Assembly: GCF_014851865.1 (NCBI RefSeq)
Contig: NZ_JACVAM010000001.1
Location: 1,302,001 to 1,366,000 of the forward strand
Length of the DNA stretch: 64,000 nucleotides
Direction: 5' to 3'
From: Pseudomonas sp. PDM16
GTDB taxonomy: Bacteria > Pseudomonadota > Gammaproteobacteria > Pseudomonadales > Pseudomonadaceae
The position numbers and the translations under genes were made by a program. The notes beneath the pieces were generated by a model. It saw nothing but the letters and a program-made list of their open reading frames with translations, did not search any database and was not told the DNA's origin. Of the stretch, positions 8,284 through 16,027 are shown piece after piece; position 1 is the stretch's first letter, and every line of letters starts with the position of its first letter.

Positions 8284-9135
8284 ATGGAAGAGGGACAAGA
8301 ACTGATCACGGTGGGTACCACCAAGGTCAACCAGCTGATGGACGTGGTGGCGCAGTACGGTGCCGAATTCGCGGTGAAGATCCTGGCCGCCATCGCCTTC
8401 TGGGTGATCGGCCGCTGGCTGATCGGCTTCGCCGTCGGCCTGCTGCAGAAAGCCCTCGGCAAGCAGCGCGTCGACCCGACCGTGCTGCGCTACCTGGGCA
8501 ACTTCGTCACCGTTACCCTCAACATCCTGCTGGTGATCGGCATCCTCGGCTACTTCGGGGTACAGACCACCACCTTCGCCGCGCTGATTGCCGCGGTTGG
8601 CCTTGCCATCGGCATGGCCTGGTCGGGGCTGCTGGCCAACCTGGCGGCGGGTGGCTTCATCATCGTGCTGCGACCATTCAAGGTCGGCGACTTCGTCACT
8701 GCTGGCGGCGTTACCGGCACGGTCACCGAGATCGGCCTGTTCGTCACCGCGATCAATACGCCGGACAACGTGCTGACCCTGGTGGGCAACAACAAGATCT
8801 TCAGCGACACCATTCAGAACTACTCGCACAACGCTTTCCGCCGCGTCGACCTGACCGCGCAGCTGTCAGGAGCAGCCGACTGGAAGGGCGCCGCCGCCCT
8901 GCTCAAGCAGCGCATTGCGGCGCTGGACAACGTGCTGGCCGAGCCTGCGGTGGATGTCGAGATTCTCGAGTTCAACCTGGTCGGCCCGGTGCTAGCGGTG
9001 CGCCCGTACTGCCATACCGACCACTACTGGCAGGTCTACTTCGACACCAACAAGGTGATCAAGGACGCCCTCGGCGAGGCCGGCTTCCCGGCCCCGATGC
9101 CGGCGCAGACGGTGATCGTCCAGCAGTCGGGCTGA
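8284..9135 (+). CDS. small mechanosensitive channel, MscS family
   Basis: Inner-membrane channel that opens under membrane tension to release solutes on osmotic downshock. The 283-residue length, three predicted membrane segments (about 20-45, 60-85, 90-110) and the glycine/alanine-rich pore helix GLAIGMAWSGLLANLAAGGFII are characteristic of small MscS channels. The cytoplasmic part follows with FKVGDFVTAGGVTGTV and NNKIFSDTIQNYS. I prefer the ATG at 8284, preceded by GGGAAAG at a suitable distance, over the ATG at 8269, which lacks a ribosome site. It is a single gene diverging from the binding-protein gene. Confidence 0.92.
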   Translation: MEEGQELITVGTTKVNQLMDVVAQYGAEFAVKILAAIAFWVIGRWLIGFAVGLLQKALGKQRVDPTVLRYLGNFVTVTLNILLVIGILGYFGVQTTTFAALIAAVGLAIGMAWSGLLANLAAGGFIIVLRPFKVGDFVTAGGVTGTVTEIGLFVTAINTPDNVLTLVGNNKIFSDTIQNYSHNAFRRVDLTAQLSGAADWKGAAALLKQRIAALDNVLAEPAVDVEILEFNLVGPVLAVRPYCHTDHYWQVYFDTNKVIKDALGEAGFPAPMPAQTVIVQQSG

Positions 9136-9144
9136 GTCTGGCGG

Positions 9145-9732
9145 TTACTTCGGCTCGCGATCGACCCACTTGGGCGCGGCGGTAGGCTGCCAGGCTTCCA
9201 GACGGTCTAGCAGCTCGGCCGGGGACTCACCGACCTGCAGCATGGCGCGGTGCGGTTCGCGGACGAAGCGCTCGGCCACCAAGTGGTCGAGGAAGTCGGT
9301 CAGGCGGGCGTAGAAACCGTCGACTTCCAGCAGGCCCAGCGGCTTGGCGTGGTAGCCGAGCTGGCCCCAGGTCCAGACCTCGAACAGTTCTTCCAGGGTG
9401 CCCAACCCGCCGGGCAGGGAGATGAAGGCGTCGGATAGCTCCGCCATGCGTGCCTTGCGTGCGTGCATGCCGTCCACCACCTCCAGACGCGTCAGGCCCT
9501 TGTGGCCGATCTCGGCGCGTTCCAGACTCTGCGGAATGATGCCGATCACTTCGCCACCGGCGGCCAGGGCTGCATCGGCGACGACACCCATCAGACCGAC
9601 GGCTCCACCGCCGTAGACCAGTGTCAGGCCGCGTTCGGCCAGGCTGCGGCCGAGGTTTTCGGCGGCTTCACGGTAGATCGGACGGGCGCCGGGGCTGGCG
9701 CCGCAGAACACGCAGATGGACTTCAGGCTCAT
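9145..9732 (-). CDS. LOG family cytokinin-riboside-monophosphate phosphoribohydrolase
   Basis: A 195-residue cytoplasmic enzyme of the lysine-decarboxylase-like LOG family, which hydrolyses N6-modified or plain nucleoside 5'-monophosphates to base and ribose phosphate. The signature [17 protein letters not shown] (PGGxGTxxE) and the Rossmann start [10 protein letters not shown] are present, as is the [15 protein letters not shown] loop. The start is the ATG at 9732 ([11 protein letters not shown]), the normal N-terminus of the family; the longer upstream frame has no family support. A 27-residue ORF with its own ribosome site lies 52 nt upstream on the same strand. The physiological substrate in pseudomonads is uncertain. 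Confidence 0.9.
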   Translation of the reverse strand: MSLKSICVFCGASPGARPIYREAAENLGRSLAERGLTLVYGGGAVGLMGVVADAALAAGGEVIGIIPQSLERAEIGHKGLTRLEVVDGMHARKARMAELSDAFISLPGGLGTLEELFEVWTWGQLGYHAKPLGLLEVDGFYARLTDFLDHLVAERFVREPHRAMLQVGESPAELLDRLEAWQPTAAPKWVDREPK

Positions 9733-9784
9733 GCCGGATGCTCCCAGAATCGAAAGGGCGCACAGGTTAACCCTGTCCGATCGG

Positions 9785-9868
9785 TCAGGCGAGCTCTTCG
9801 GGACAGGTGCCACACGCTCCTGCGGCGTAACTGGCCAGCAGGGTGCGAAGGAAGTCGTGGATGGACAT
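9785..9868 (-). CDS. candidate 27-residue peptide ahead of the LOG gene
   Basis: A short ORF starting ATG at 9868 with GGAGG spaced 7 nt upstream and ending TGA. The product begins [18 protein letters not shown] and has two cysteines arranged CGTC near its C-terminus. It lies on the same strand as the LOG-family gene, 52 nt upstream of it, so it may be a cotranscribed small protein or a leader peptide. The strong ribosome site is the main support; I recognise no family and coding status is unproven. Confidence 0.45.
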   Translation of the reverse strand: MSIHDFLRTLLASYAAGACGTCPEELA

Positions 9869-9953
9869 GGTGGCGCCTCCGATTGGGTGGGGTGCCAGGT
9901 TAGGTAGAAGTGGAACAGCAGGCCCGTTGATTGTCTCGATGGCCGCCATAGCT

Positions 9954-10847
9954 TCAGTGTGGCAGCGAGGTCAGGTCCTTGTGCGGCCGCTCGGCGAAGA
10001 AGTGATCCAGCCAGTTCCGATAGTGGGCAAGGGTGGCGGGTGGGATGTAGGCCTTCTGCGCCTCGATGAACAGGGCGATCACCTCTGGCTGGCGGGCAAT
10101 CCGGTCGATCCGGTGGACCAGTTCGGCACCCTCGGCGTTCCTGCTGCAGTAGATACCGCTGAGGTAGGGCGAGCTGGCCTCGGCCAGCGGTAGCAGGCTC
10201 AGGCCCTGGGCTAAACCCTGCTCGCGCTGCACGTACTGCACTACTTCGGCGTAGTCCAGCAGGTAGTCGATACGCCCGTGTTCGAGCATGCCGTAGAGGT
10301 TGCTGCCGGCACTGCTGGTCTGGATGCGCTGTAGTTGTGGGAGGGCCTCGGGGGCTTGCAGCAGGGGGTCGAGGATCGGACCGTAGCTGCGATCACGCAC
10401 CAAGCCGCCGCGGAGGTGGTTGTCGCGCAGGAGTTGATGCAGCGATACCTCGCCACCGGTGGTCGCGAAGCGCGGCAGGTCGTGGGTGCGTACGACCAAC
10501 TGGTGTGGCATGGCGACGAACAGGCCGACGTAATAGCCGTGCTGGTCGCGCTCGGGCGTGGGGAAGGTGGGCAGGAAGCAGCTCAGCGGCTCACGTTTGA
10601 GTTGTTCGAGGCCACGGGTGAGGTTGTTCATGCGGTAGTGGTGTCGGTACTCCGGCAGTCGTTGGACGATCTGCTGCAGCACATCGACGATGATGCCGTC
10701 GCTGGGACGGCCATCCTTCACGTTGATCAGGCCCGGCCAGGGGCTCATGTTCCAGGTCACTTCCTGGCCCCGGGACTCCGCGCGGCTGGCGAGCGATGAG
10801 CACAGCATCAGCAGGGCGAGCAAGGCGGGGAAGGAGCGAGCGACCAT
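9954..10847 (-). CDS. periplasmic substrate-binding-like protein
   Basis: A 297-residue exported protein with a signal peptide ([23 protein letters not shown]) and a family-3-type extracellular binding fold: [31 protein letters not shown] at the start, [10 protein letters not shown] in the middle, and an [11 protein letters not shown] segment before the C-terminal lobe. Such proteins form part of amino-acid uptake or sensory systems, but no permease, ATPase or sensor gene is adjacent, so it may be an orphan sensor. I take the ATG at 10847 because it gives a canonical signal peptide; an earlier in-frame start at 10901 would put 18 extra residues ahead of it. The ligand is unknown. Confidence 0.75.
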   Translation of the reverse strand: MVARSFPALLALLMLCSSLASRAESRGQEVTWNMSPWPGLINVKDGRPSDGIIVDVLQQIVQRLPEYRHHYRMNNLTRGLEQLKREPLSCFLPTFPTPERDQHGYYVGLFVAMPHQLVVRTHDLPRFATTGGEVSLHQLLRDNHLRGGLVRDRSYGPILDPLLQAPEALPQLQRIQTSSAGSNLYGMLEHGRIDYLLDYAEVVQYVQREQGLAQGLSLLPLAEASSPYLSGIYCSRNAEGAELVHRIDRIARQPEVIALFIEAQKAYIPPATLAHYRNWLDHFFAERPHKDLTSLPH

Positions 10848-10933
10848 GGATGAAACCGCGAGGATGGATGCCTTCAGTCTAGCAAGAGCCCACCTGGTCA
10901 ACCCGTGTGCACCGTCTCAGTCGGAGCCGCGGT

Positions 10934-11569
10934 TCAGTCGCGACCCTGGCCGAGGCCGCGCCAGTGCTTGGCGCCGATGAAGATGAAACGCAGCTGCTGG
11001 GTCATCTTGGCTTCGGGAGTGAGGTGCGCGGGCAGTGCCTCGGACGGCGGGTCGATCAGCTCGGGCAGGGTGGCGAATACGGTTTTCACCACCAGGTCGG
11101 AGACTACGTCCAGCGCCGAATCGTCCAGGTGCGGCGTGCGGTGCATCAGCTTGAGGTCGGCCGCCAGGTCGTCGGTGATCTGCTGGCGCAGCCGGCCGAT
11201 GGCCTGGCGCACCGGTTGCGAGCCACCGTACTGCTCGCGAGCGAGGAAGAGGAACTGGCTGCGGTTGTCGCTGACCGCATCGAGGAAGATACGTGCGCTG
11301 GCTTCGATGATGCTGCCCATCTCGAACTGGCTACGGCGCACTTCGCGCAGGGTGCTGCGGAAGGTGGCGTCGACCTCGGCCACCAGGGCCAGGCCCAGTT
11401 CGTCCATGTCTTGGAAATGCCGGTAGAAGCCGGTCGGCACGATGCCGGCTGTGCGACTGACTTCGCGCAGGCTTAGGCTACCGAAGCCGCGGCCGCTGTC
11501 CATCAGGCTACGCGCGGCATCCATCAGGGCGTGGCGGGTCTGCTGTTTCTGTTCGGCGCGTGGCGACAT
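10934..11569 (-). CDS. desT: TetR-family repressor DesT
   Basis: A 211-residue regulator with an N-terminal TetR helix-turn-helix (SLREVSRTAGIVPTGFYRHFQDMDEL) and an alpha-helical ligand domain. It matches DesT/FabR-type proteins, which sense the saturated-to-unsaturated acyl-CoA ratio and repress desCB. It is divergent from desC and desB, as in P. aeruginosa, and two palindromic operator candidates lie in the shared intergenic region. The start ATG is normal. In the known system unsaturated acyl-CoA strengthens DNA binding and saturated acyl-CoA weakens it, so the desaturase is made when membranes are too saturated. Confidence 0.88.
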   Translation of the reverse strand: MSPRAEQKQQTRHALMDAARSLMDSGRGFGSLSLREVSRTAGIVPTGFYRHFQDMDELGLALVAEVDATFRSTLREVRRSQFEMGSIIEASARIFLDAVSDNRSQFLFLAREQYGGSQPVRQAIGRLRQQITDDLAADLKLMHRTPHLDDSALDVVSDLVVKTVFATLPELIDPPSEALPAHLTPEAKMTQQLRFIFIGAKHWRGLGQGRD

Positions 11570-11636
11570 GGCATTCGGGCGATGGCGGAATAGCGGCGCA
11601 CTCTAGCAAATGCGTTTTGCCGGCGTCGAATGACAA

Positions 11637-11658
11637 TCAGTGAACAAGTGTTGACTGA
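11637..11658. promoter_or_regulatory. DesT operator candidate 1
   Basis: A 22-bp imperfect palindrome of the pattern TCAGT-NN-ACA-NN-TGT-NN-ACTGA lies between divergent desT and desC. The arms are exact inverted repeats and fit the GAACA/TGTTxAC half-sites of the DesT family. Confidence 0.7.
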
Positions 11659-11680
11659 GATAAATGTGATCTGGCATTTT

Positions 11681-11696
11681 GTGAACACTTGTTCAC
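11681..11696. promoter_or_regulatory. DesT operator candidate 2
   Basis: A second palindrome, GTGAACACTTGTTCAC, has perfect 7-bp arms around a 2-bp centre, 12 nt before the desC start. Its half-site GTGAACA also occurs in candidate 1, supporting binding of the same repressor at both sites. Confidence 0.7.
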
Positions 11697-11708
11697 TGAG
11701 ATTGCTTC

Positions 11709-12797
11709 ATGGCCGTGTTGCCTATTTTCTTGGTTCGTTTGCTGGCGCCGTTGCTGCGACCGGTGCGTGTGCTGGTTGCGCGGCGCTGGTTGCGCGAGGC
11801 GGAAGTGGATGCGGTGCTGGCCTTGCTGCATCCGGCTTGGCGGCTTAACCGTGTCTTCGCCCGCGTGACCGGGCGCGAGTGGGTCAGTGATGACCTGCTT
11901 GCCTTGCACCTGCGCTGCAATGGCAACGCTCGGGGCTGGCTCCCTGGCCAACATGTGCAGCTGTATTTGCAGATGGAGGGTGTGCGCTATGGTCGCAGCT
12001 ACAGCCTGACCCGGGTCGGGCCTGGTGGGCGCGTCGAACTGGGCATTCGCCGCCAGCCCGCCGGGCGGCTTTCCAATCGGGTGCTCGATCACCTGCCGGT
12101 GGGCGCATGGGTGGAGCTGGGGGCTGCCGAAGGCGACTTATGCTGGCCGGAACAGGCCTCCGGTGTCGGCCTGCTGGCGGCTGGCAGCGGCATCACCGCC
12201 TTGCTTGGCTTGCTGCGCGACGCGCTGGATCGGGGCTACTCGGCACCGGTGATGCTGCTGCACTACGTGCGCGAGTCAGGGCAGCGTGCCTACCAGGCCG
12301 AGCTGCAGCAATTGATGCTGAGCCATCCCAACCTGCAGGTTCGTTGGCTACTCACCGGTCCGGATGCTTTAGTGGGCGCTCACGGCGGCCGTTTCCAGCC
12401 GGGGCATCTGCTCGGCATGGCGAATTTCAACCTGCTGGCCTGTGGCCCGGCCGGCTTCGTCGAGGCGGTACGCAGTTGCTGGGGCGGAACGATGCAGAGC
12501 GAAGCCTTCAGTCCGTTACGCCGGGTTGCCGAACCTGGCCAACCGGTGCAGCTGGACTTCGCCCGTAGTCGCCAGCAGGCAACCGGCGATAGCCACCGGA
12601 GCCTGCTGGAGCAGGCTGAGGAGCATGGGTTGCGCCCGGCCCACGGCTGTCGCCAGGGTATCTGCGCCAGTTGCACCTGCACTCTGCTCGGTGGCGCGGT
12701 GCGCGATCTGCGCAGCGGTGAAGCCTTCGCCGAGCCTGGCCAGCCCATTCGTCTGTGCGTCAGTGCCCCGTTGGGCGATGTGCAACTCGATCTTTAG
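11709..12797 (+). CDS. desC: ferredoxin reductase partner of acyl-CoA desaturase (DesC)
   Basis: Electron-transfer flavoprotein of 362 residues that passes electrons from NAD(P)H to the membrane desaturase DesB. The N-terminal part carries the FAD-binding motif YGRSYSLTRV and the NAD(P) domain GLLAAGSGITALLGLL; the C-terminal part is a plant-type 2Fe-2S ferredoxin with CRQGICASCTC and a fourth cysteine in RLCVSAP. It is the first gene of a two-gene operon behind DesT operators, with desB 10 nt downstream. No other electron-transfer genes are needed nearby because flavin and iron-sulphur modules are fused here. Confidence 0.9.
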   Translation: MAVLPIFLVRLLAPLLRPVRVLVARRWLREAEVDAVLALLHPAWRLNRVFARVTGREWVSDDLLALHLRCNGNARGWLPGQHVQLYLQMEGVRYGRSYSLTRVGPGGRVELGIRRQPAGRLSNRVLDHLPVGAWVELGAAEGDLCWPEQASGVGLLAAGSGITALLGLLRDALDRGYSAPVMLLHYVRESGQRAYQAELQQLMLSHPNLQVRWLLTGPDALVGAHGGRFQPGHLLGMANFNLLACGPAGFVEAVRSCWGGTMQSEAFSPLRRVAEPGQPVQLDFARSRQQATGDSHRSLLEQAEEHGLRPAHGCRQGICASCTCTLLGGAVRDLRSGEAFAEPGQPIRLCVSAPLGDVQLDL

Positions 12798-12807
12798 GAC
12801 TACCGCG

Positions 12808-13887
12808 ATGCGACTGGACCGTGAACTCAACGCCGTTGAACTGGATGCCTTCGCCGCCGAGCTGGATAGCCTGCGGCGCAGCACCCTGGCCGACCTGGGC
12901 GATGTCGATGCCCGCTATATCCGTCGCGTACGCACCGTTGTGCGCCTGTGCTGCTGGAGCGGCCGGGCTCTGCTGATGCTTGGCTGGTTTCCGCCCACCT
13001 GGCTGCTCGGTACCTTGCTGCTGGGGTTGGGCAAGATCCTCGAGAACATGGAGTTGGGGCATAACGTGATGCATGGCCAGTACGACTGGATGAACGATCC
13101 GGAGCTGGCTGGACGCCGCTATGAGTGGGATATCGCTGGGCCGGCCGACTTCTGGCGGCACACCCACAATCATGTGCACCACACCTGGACCAACGTATTG
13201 GGCATGGATGACGACGTCGGCTATGGCGTGGTGCGGCTGTTTCCCGAGCAACGCTGGAAGCCCTTCTACCGCTGGCAGCCGTTGTGGGTGACCTTGCAGG
13301 CGCTGCTGTTCCAGTACGCCGTGGCTATCCAGCACCTGCGCCTGGACAAGCTGTACAAGGGCAAGATCGAGGCTGCCGAGGTCAAGCCGCTGGTCCGTCA
13401 GTTCGGTGCCAAGCTGCTGCGCCAGTGGTGCAAGGACTACCTGCTGTTTCCGCTGCTTGCCGTTGTCGTCGGTGCCAACGCCATGGCGGTGCTGGCAGGC
13501 AATGTAGTGGCCAATTTGCTGCGCAATCTGTGGACCTTCCTTGTGATCTTCTGCGGTCACTTCACCGAACGCGCTGCGGTGTTCCCGAAGGAGTCGGTGG
13601 AGGGAGAAAGCCGTGGCCACTGGTACCTGCGCCAGCTGCGCGGTTCCAGCAATCTGGAAGGCGGCACGCTGTTCCATATTCTCACCGGCAACCTCAGCCA
13701 CCAGATCGAGCATCATCTGTTTCCCGACCTGCCGGCACGTCGCTACGCCGAGCTGGCGCCGCAGGTACGTGAGATCGCCAAACGCTATGGCCAGTTGTAC
13801 AACTGCGGGCGATTGTCGACGCAGTTCGCCACCGTGTTGAAACGTATCTGGATCTACCGTCTGCCTCCGACGGCCACTGCTATCTGA
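12808..13887 (+). CDS. desB: acyl-CoA delta-9 desaturase DesB
   Basis: Membrane di-iron enzyme that introduces a double bond into saturated acyl-CoA chains. The 359-residue protein has hydrophobic segments around residues 45-80 and 210-245 and the three histidine boxes HNVMH, HNHVHH and HQIEHH that bind the metal centre. The start is the ATG at 12808 (MRLDREL), 10 nt after desC; the open frame extends further upstream inside desC but only as a shadow. Expression should follow the DesT operators. It completes an aerobic desaturation pathway for phospholipid acyl chains. Confidence 0.92.
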   Translation: MRLDRELNAVELDAFAAELDSLRRSTLADLGDVDARYIRRVRTVVRLCCWSGRALLMLGWFPPTWLLGTLLLGLGKILENMELGHNVMHGQYDWMNDPELAGRRYEWDIAGPADFWRHTHNHVHHTWTNVLGMDDDVGYGVVRLFPEQRWKPFYRWQPLWVTLQALLFQYAVAIQHLRLDKLYKGKIEAAEVKPLVRQFGAKLLRQWCKDYLLFPLLAVVVGANAMAVLAGNVVANLLRNLWTFLVIFCGHFTERAAVFPKESVEGESRGHWYLRQLRGSSNLEGGTLFHILTGNLSHQIEHHLFPDLPARRYAELAPQVREIAKRYGQLYNCGRLSTQFATVLKRIWIYRLPPTATAI

Positions 13888-13907
13888 GCGAATGCCACAG
13901 GCTGGCG

Positions 13908-14036
13908 TCAGCGGATTTCGGTCAGGCTGCTGGCCGGTTTTGCTTCTACCAGTGGTGGTTGCTCCTCGCCGGGCAGGGCGAAAGCCATGTGCGACAGCGC
14001 GGTGAGTATCAGGCCGATCAGGAGTGAGTGTTTCAT
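13908..14036 (-). CDS. small secreted protein of 42 residues
   Basis: Starts at ATG 14036 behind a strong GGAGGAAG ribosome site. The first 20 or so residues (MKHSLLIGLILTALSHMAFA) form a textbook signal peptide with an AxA-like cleavage site, followed by a short polar proline-rich tail. It converges on desB and is otherwise alone. I do not recognise a family. The strong ribosome site and clean signal peptide make coding likely, and it is too short for most gene callers. Confidence 0.6.
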   Translation of the reverse strand: MKHSLLIGLILTALSHMAFALPGEEQPPLVEAKPASSLTEIR

Positions 14037-14159
14037 GGCGGGCTTCCTCCGTGGAGGATGGTTGGGGACGCCGCTCATGGTACTCGGGGCCTGGTCAGGG
14101 GGAACTCAAGCCGGCCGATAGTGCACATCGATGTTGGCGATAGCAGGCGTGTCTAGTCG

Positions 14160-14912
14160 CTACTTGAGGGTGAAAAGACAAGTCAGATAGCGGTTGCTGA
14201 AGCCATAGCGCAGCATCGCCGCGATGCGGGATATCAGATAGGCCGGGTGGCGCCGGTAGTAGTCAAGCACCGCATTGCCTACACCTTCCGATCGGTGACG
14301 CTTGGCATGATCGGGGCGGCTCGAGAACAGCCCACGAAACTCCCACCACTGGATCTGTTCCAGATGCTGCGTTCCCGGAAGCAGGCGATGCCGGCGGAAC
14401 AGGGCAAGGAAGGACCTGCGGCTGAAGTCGTGCAGGTGATGCGGGTTGCCATCCAGTGTCGGGGTAATGGGCACCGAGGCGATGACCTGTCCCCCGTCTG
14501 CCAGCAGACGAGCGTAATTGGCTATCAGGCGTGGAGGATTTGGCAGGTGCTCGATCGTTTCCAGGCTCACGATAGTGTCGAAGCAATGGTCGGCTTCGAA
14601 GTGCTCGGCATCGGCGCACAGGTAGCGCAAGTTGGGCAGCTGGTAATGACGCTGGGCGTAGGCGATGGCCGTCGGGTCGATGTCGACGCCGACGACCTGC
14701 TTTTCTGGGTGGCGTTCGGCCAGCAGGGCTGTGCCGTAGCCACAGCCGCAGGCCATGTCCAGCACGCACGCTCCGCTCAGGTGCTGTGCCGCGAACTCGT
14801 AGCGCTCCATGTGGATGCGCAGAGTTGCCTGGTCGCTGGGGCTCGCGGGGTCGAGGTCATGGGGATAGATCCTTTCGATACTGTGCATGCTTCCTGCTTT
14901 GCCCCCGTTCAT
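14160..14912 (-). CDS. class I SAM-dependent methyltransferase
   Basis: A 250-residue cytoplasmic methyltransferase of the UbiE/COQ5-like superfamily. Motif I VLDMACGCGYGTALLA, the acidic post-I VVGVDIDPTAIA, and the LETIEHLPNP motif are visible; the C-terminal part resembles enzymes acting on sugars or lipids. Its start is 1 nt beyond the stop of the YbhN-like membrane gene on the same strand, so both are cotranscribed and may act on the same envelope pathway. An alternative start at 14888 (MHSIERIY) is possible. The substrate is unknown. Confidence 0.8.
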   Translation of the reverse strand: MNGGKAGSMHSIERIYPHDLDPASPSDQATLRIHMERYEFAAQHLSGACVLDMACGCGYGTALLAERHPEKQVVGVDIDPTAIAYAQRHYQLPNLRYLCADAEHFEADHCFDTIVSLETIEHLPNPPRLIANYARLLADGGQVIASVPITPTLDGNPHHLHDFSRRSFLALFRRHRLLPGTQHLEQIQWWEFRGLFSSRPDHAKRHRSEGVGNAVLDYYRRHPAYLISRIAAMLRYGFSNRYLTCLFTLK

Positions 14913-14913
14913 G

Positions 14914-15855
14914 TCAGCTCCGCCTGTGTCGTCTCTGGCTCCACTGACCCCACTCGAAGCCGAGTACCACCAGCAGAGAAAGGGCGAAGGGTAGCAGCAG
15001 ATAGAACATGCGGAACACGATCAATGCAGCGAGAACGTCTGCCTTGGGTAGCTCGGGCATGGCGGCGAGGAACGTCACTTCCAATACCCCGAGCCCGCCA
15101 GGTGCATGGGAAAGCAGCGCCAGGGAGAAGGAGGCGAGAAATACTCCCAGCACCACCAGATAGCCCGGATTGCTCTCCCCTGGTAGAGCGAAATAAATGA
15201 TCGCCGCCGCACAGGCCAGCTCCAGCGGGCCCGCCAGCAATTGCCGGCCGACGATTCCCAGTCGCGGGTATTCGACGTGCAGCTTGCCCCAGGTCCAGGG
15301 TTTGAACTGGCGCCAGGAGCCCAGCACATAGAGGGCAACCAGCCCCAGGAGCAGAAGGCCGATGCTCACCGACAACCACGGCCCGACATCGGCCACGCGC
15401 TTGATCAGGTCGGGCTGGCATACCAGTACGGTGCCACCGGAAAGCAGCACACCAAGTGCGAAGGTGAACGAGCAGAAGACGATCAGAACGCCAATTTCAG
15501 AGGGCACCAGGCCCTTGCTCGTGTAGGCCCGATAGCGCACGACCGCTCCAGAGAACACCGATGCCCCGATGTTGTGGGCCAGGGCATAGGTGGTGAAGGA
15601 GCAGAGGGTGATGAACCACCAGGAGATTTTCTTGCCCAGATGGGCGATGGCAATGCGGTCGTACCAGGCCAGCGCAACGTAGGCACCCAGCGTGGCACCA
15701 GCGGCCATCAACCAGTTGTGCAGCGAGATCGCGTTGAGGCTGTCCTGCAATTCGTCCAGGGAGATCGTACGAATCTCCTTGTAGAGCAGATAGCAGGAAA
15801 ATACGACTGCGGCCAGACCGATGAGAGTCCAGATCCAGTCGCTTCTTTTCATCAT
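14914..15855 (-). CDS. YbhN-like integral membrane protein (UPF0104)
   Basis: A 313-residue polytopic inner-membrane protein with about eight hydrophobic segments, related to the flippase-like domain of lysylphosphatidylglycerol synthase (UPF0104/YbhN). Family hallmarks seen are the SHAPGGLGVLEVTFL motif near residue 255 and a YALAHNIGASVFSGAVVRYR stretch near 95. I chose the ATG at 15855 (MMKRSDWIW), with GGGAG upstream, over an upstream ATG at 15909. It precedes the methyltransferase. YbhN proteins affect cardiolipin or lipid handling, but the exact role is unclear. Confidence 0.8.
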   Translation of the reverse strand: MMKRSDWIWTLIGLAAVVFSCYLLYKEIRTISLDELQDSLNAISLHNWLMAAGATLGAYVALAWYDRIAIAHLGKKISWWFITLCSFTTYALAHNIGASVFSGAVVRYRAYTSKGLVPSEIGVLIVFCSFTFALGVLLSGGTVLVCQPDLIKRVADVGPWLSVSIGLLLLGLVALYVLGSWRQFKPWTWGKLHVEYPRLGIVGRQLLAGPLELACAAAIIYFALPGESNPGYLVVLGVFLASFSLALLSHAPGGLGVLEVTFLAAMPELPKADVLAALIVFRMFYLLLPFALSLLVVLGFEWGQWSQRRHRRS

Positions 15856-16027
15856 CGACGATGGCTCCCGTCTTTTTGCTGAAGGCAATCCATTGGCCAT
15901 TGGGCGCATTCGCCGGATGAATGGTCAGGCGCTGCGCAAATCGGCGTGCAGTATCACGGAGCCGGGCGCTCGGCTCAAGCCGTGCGTTTTCAGCTGGCGT
16001 AACTGGCTGTTACAGAGCGTGACGGCA

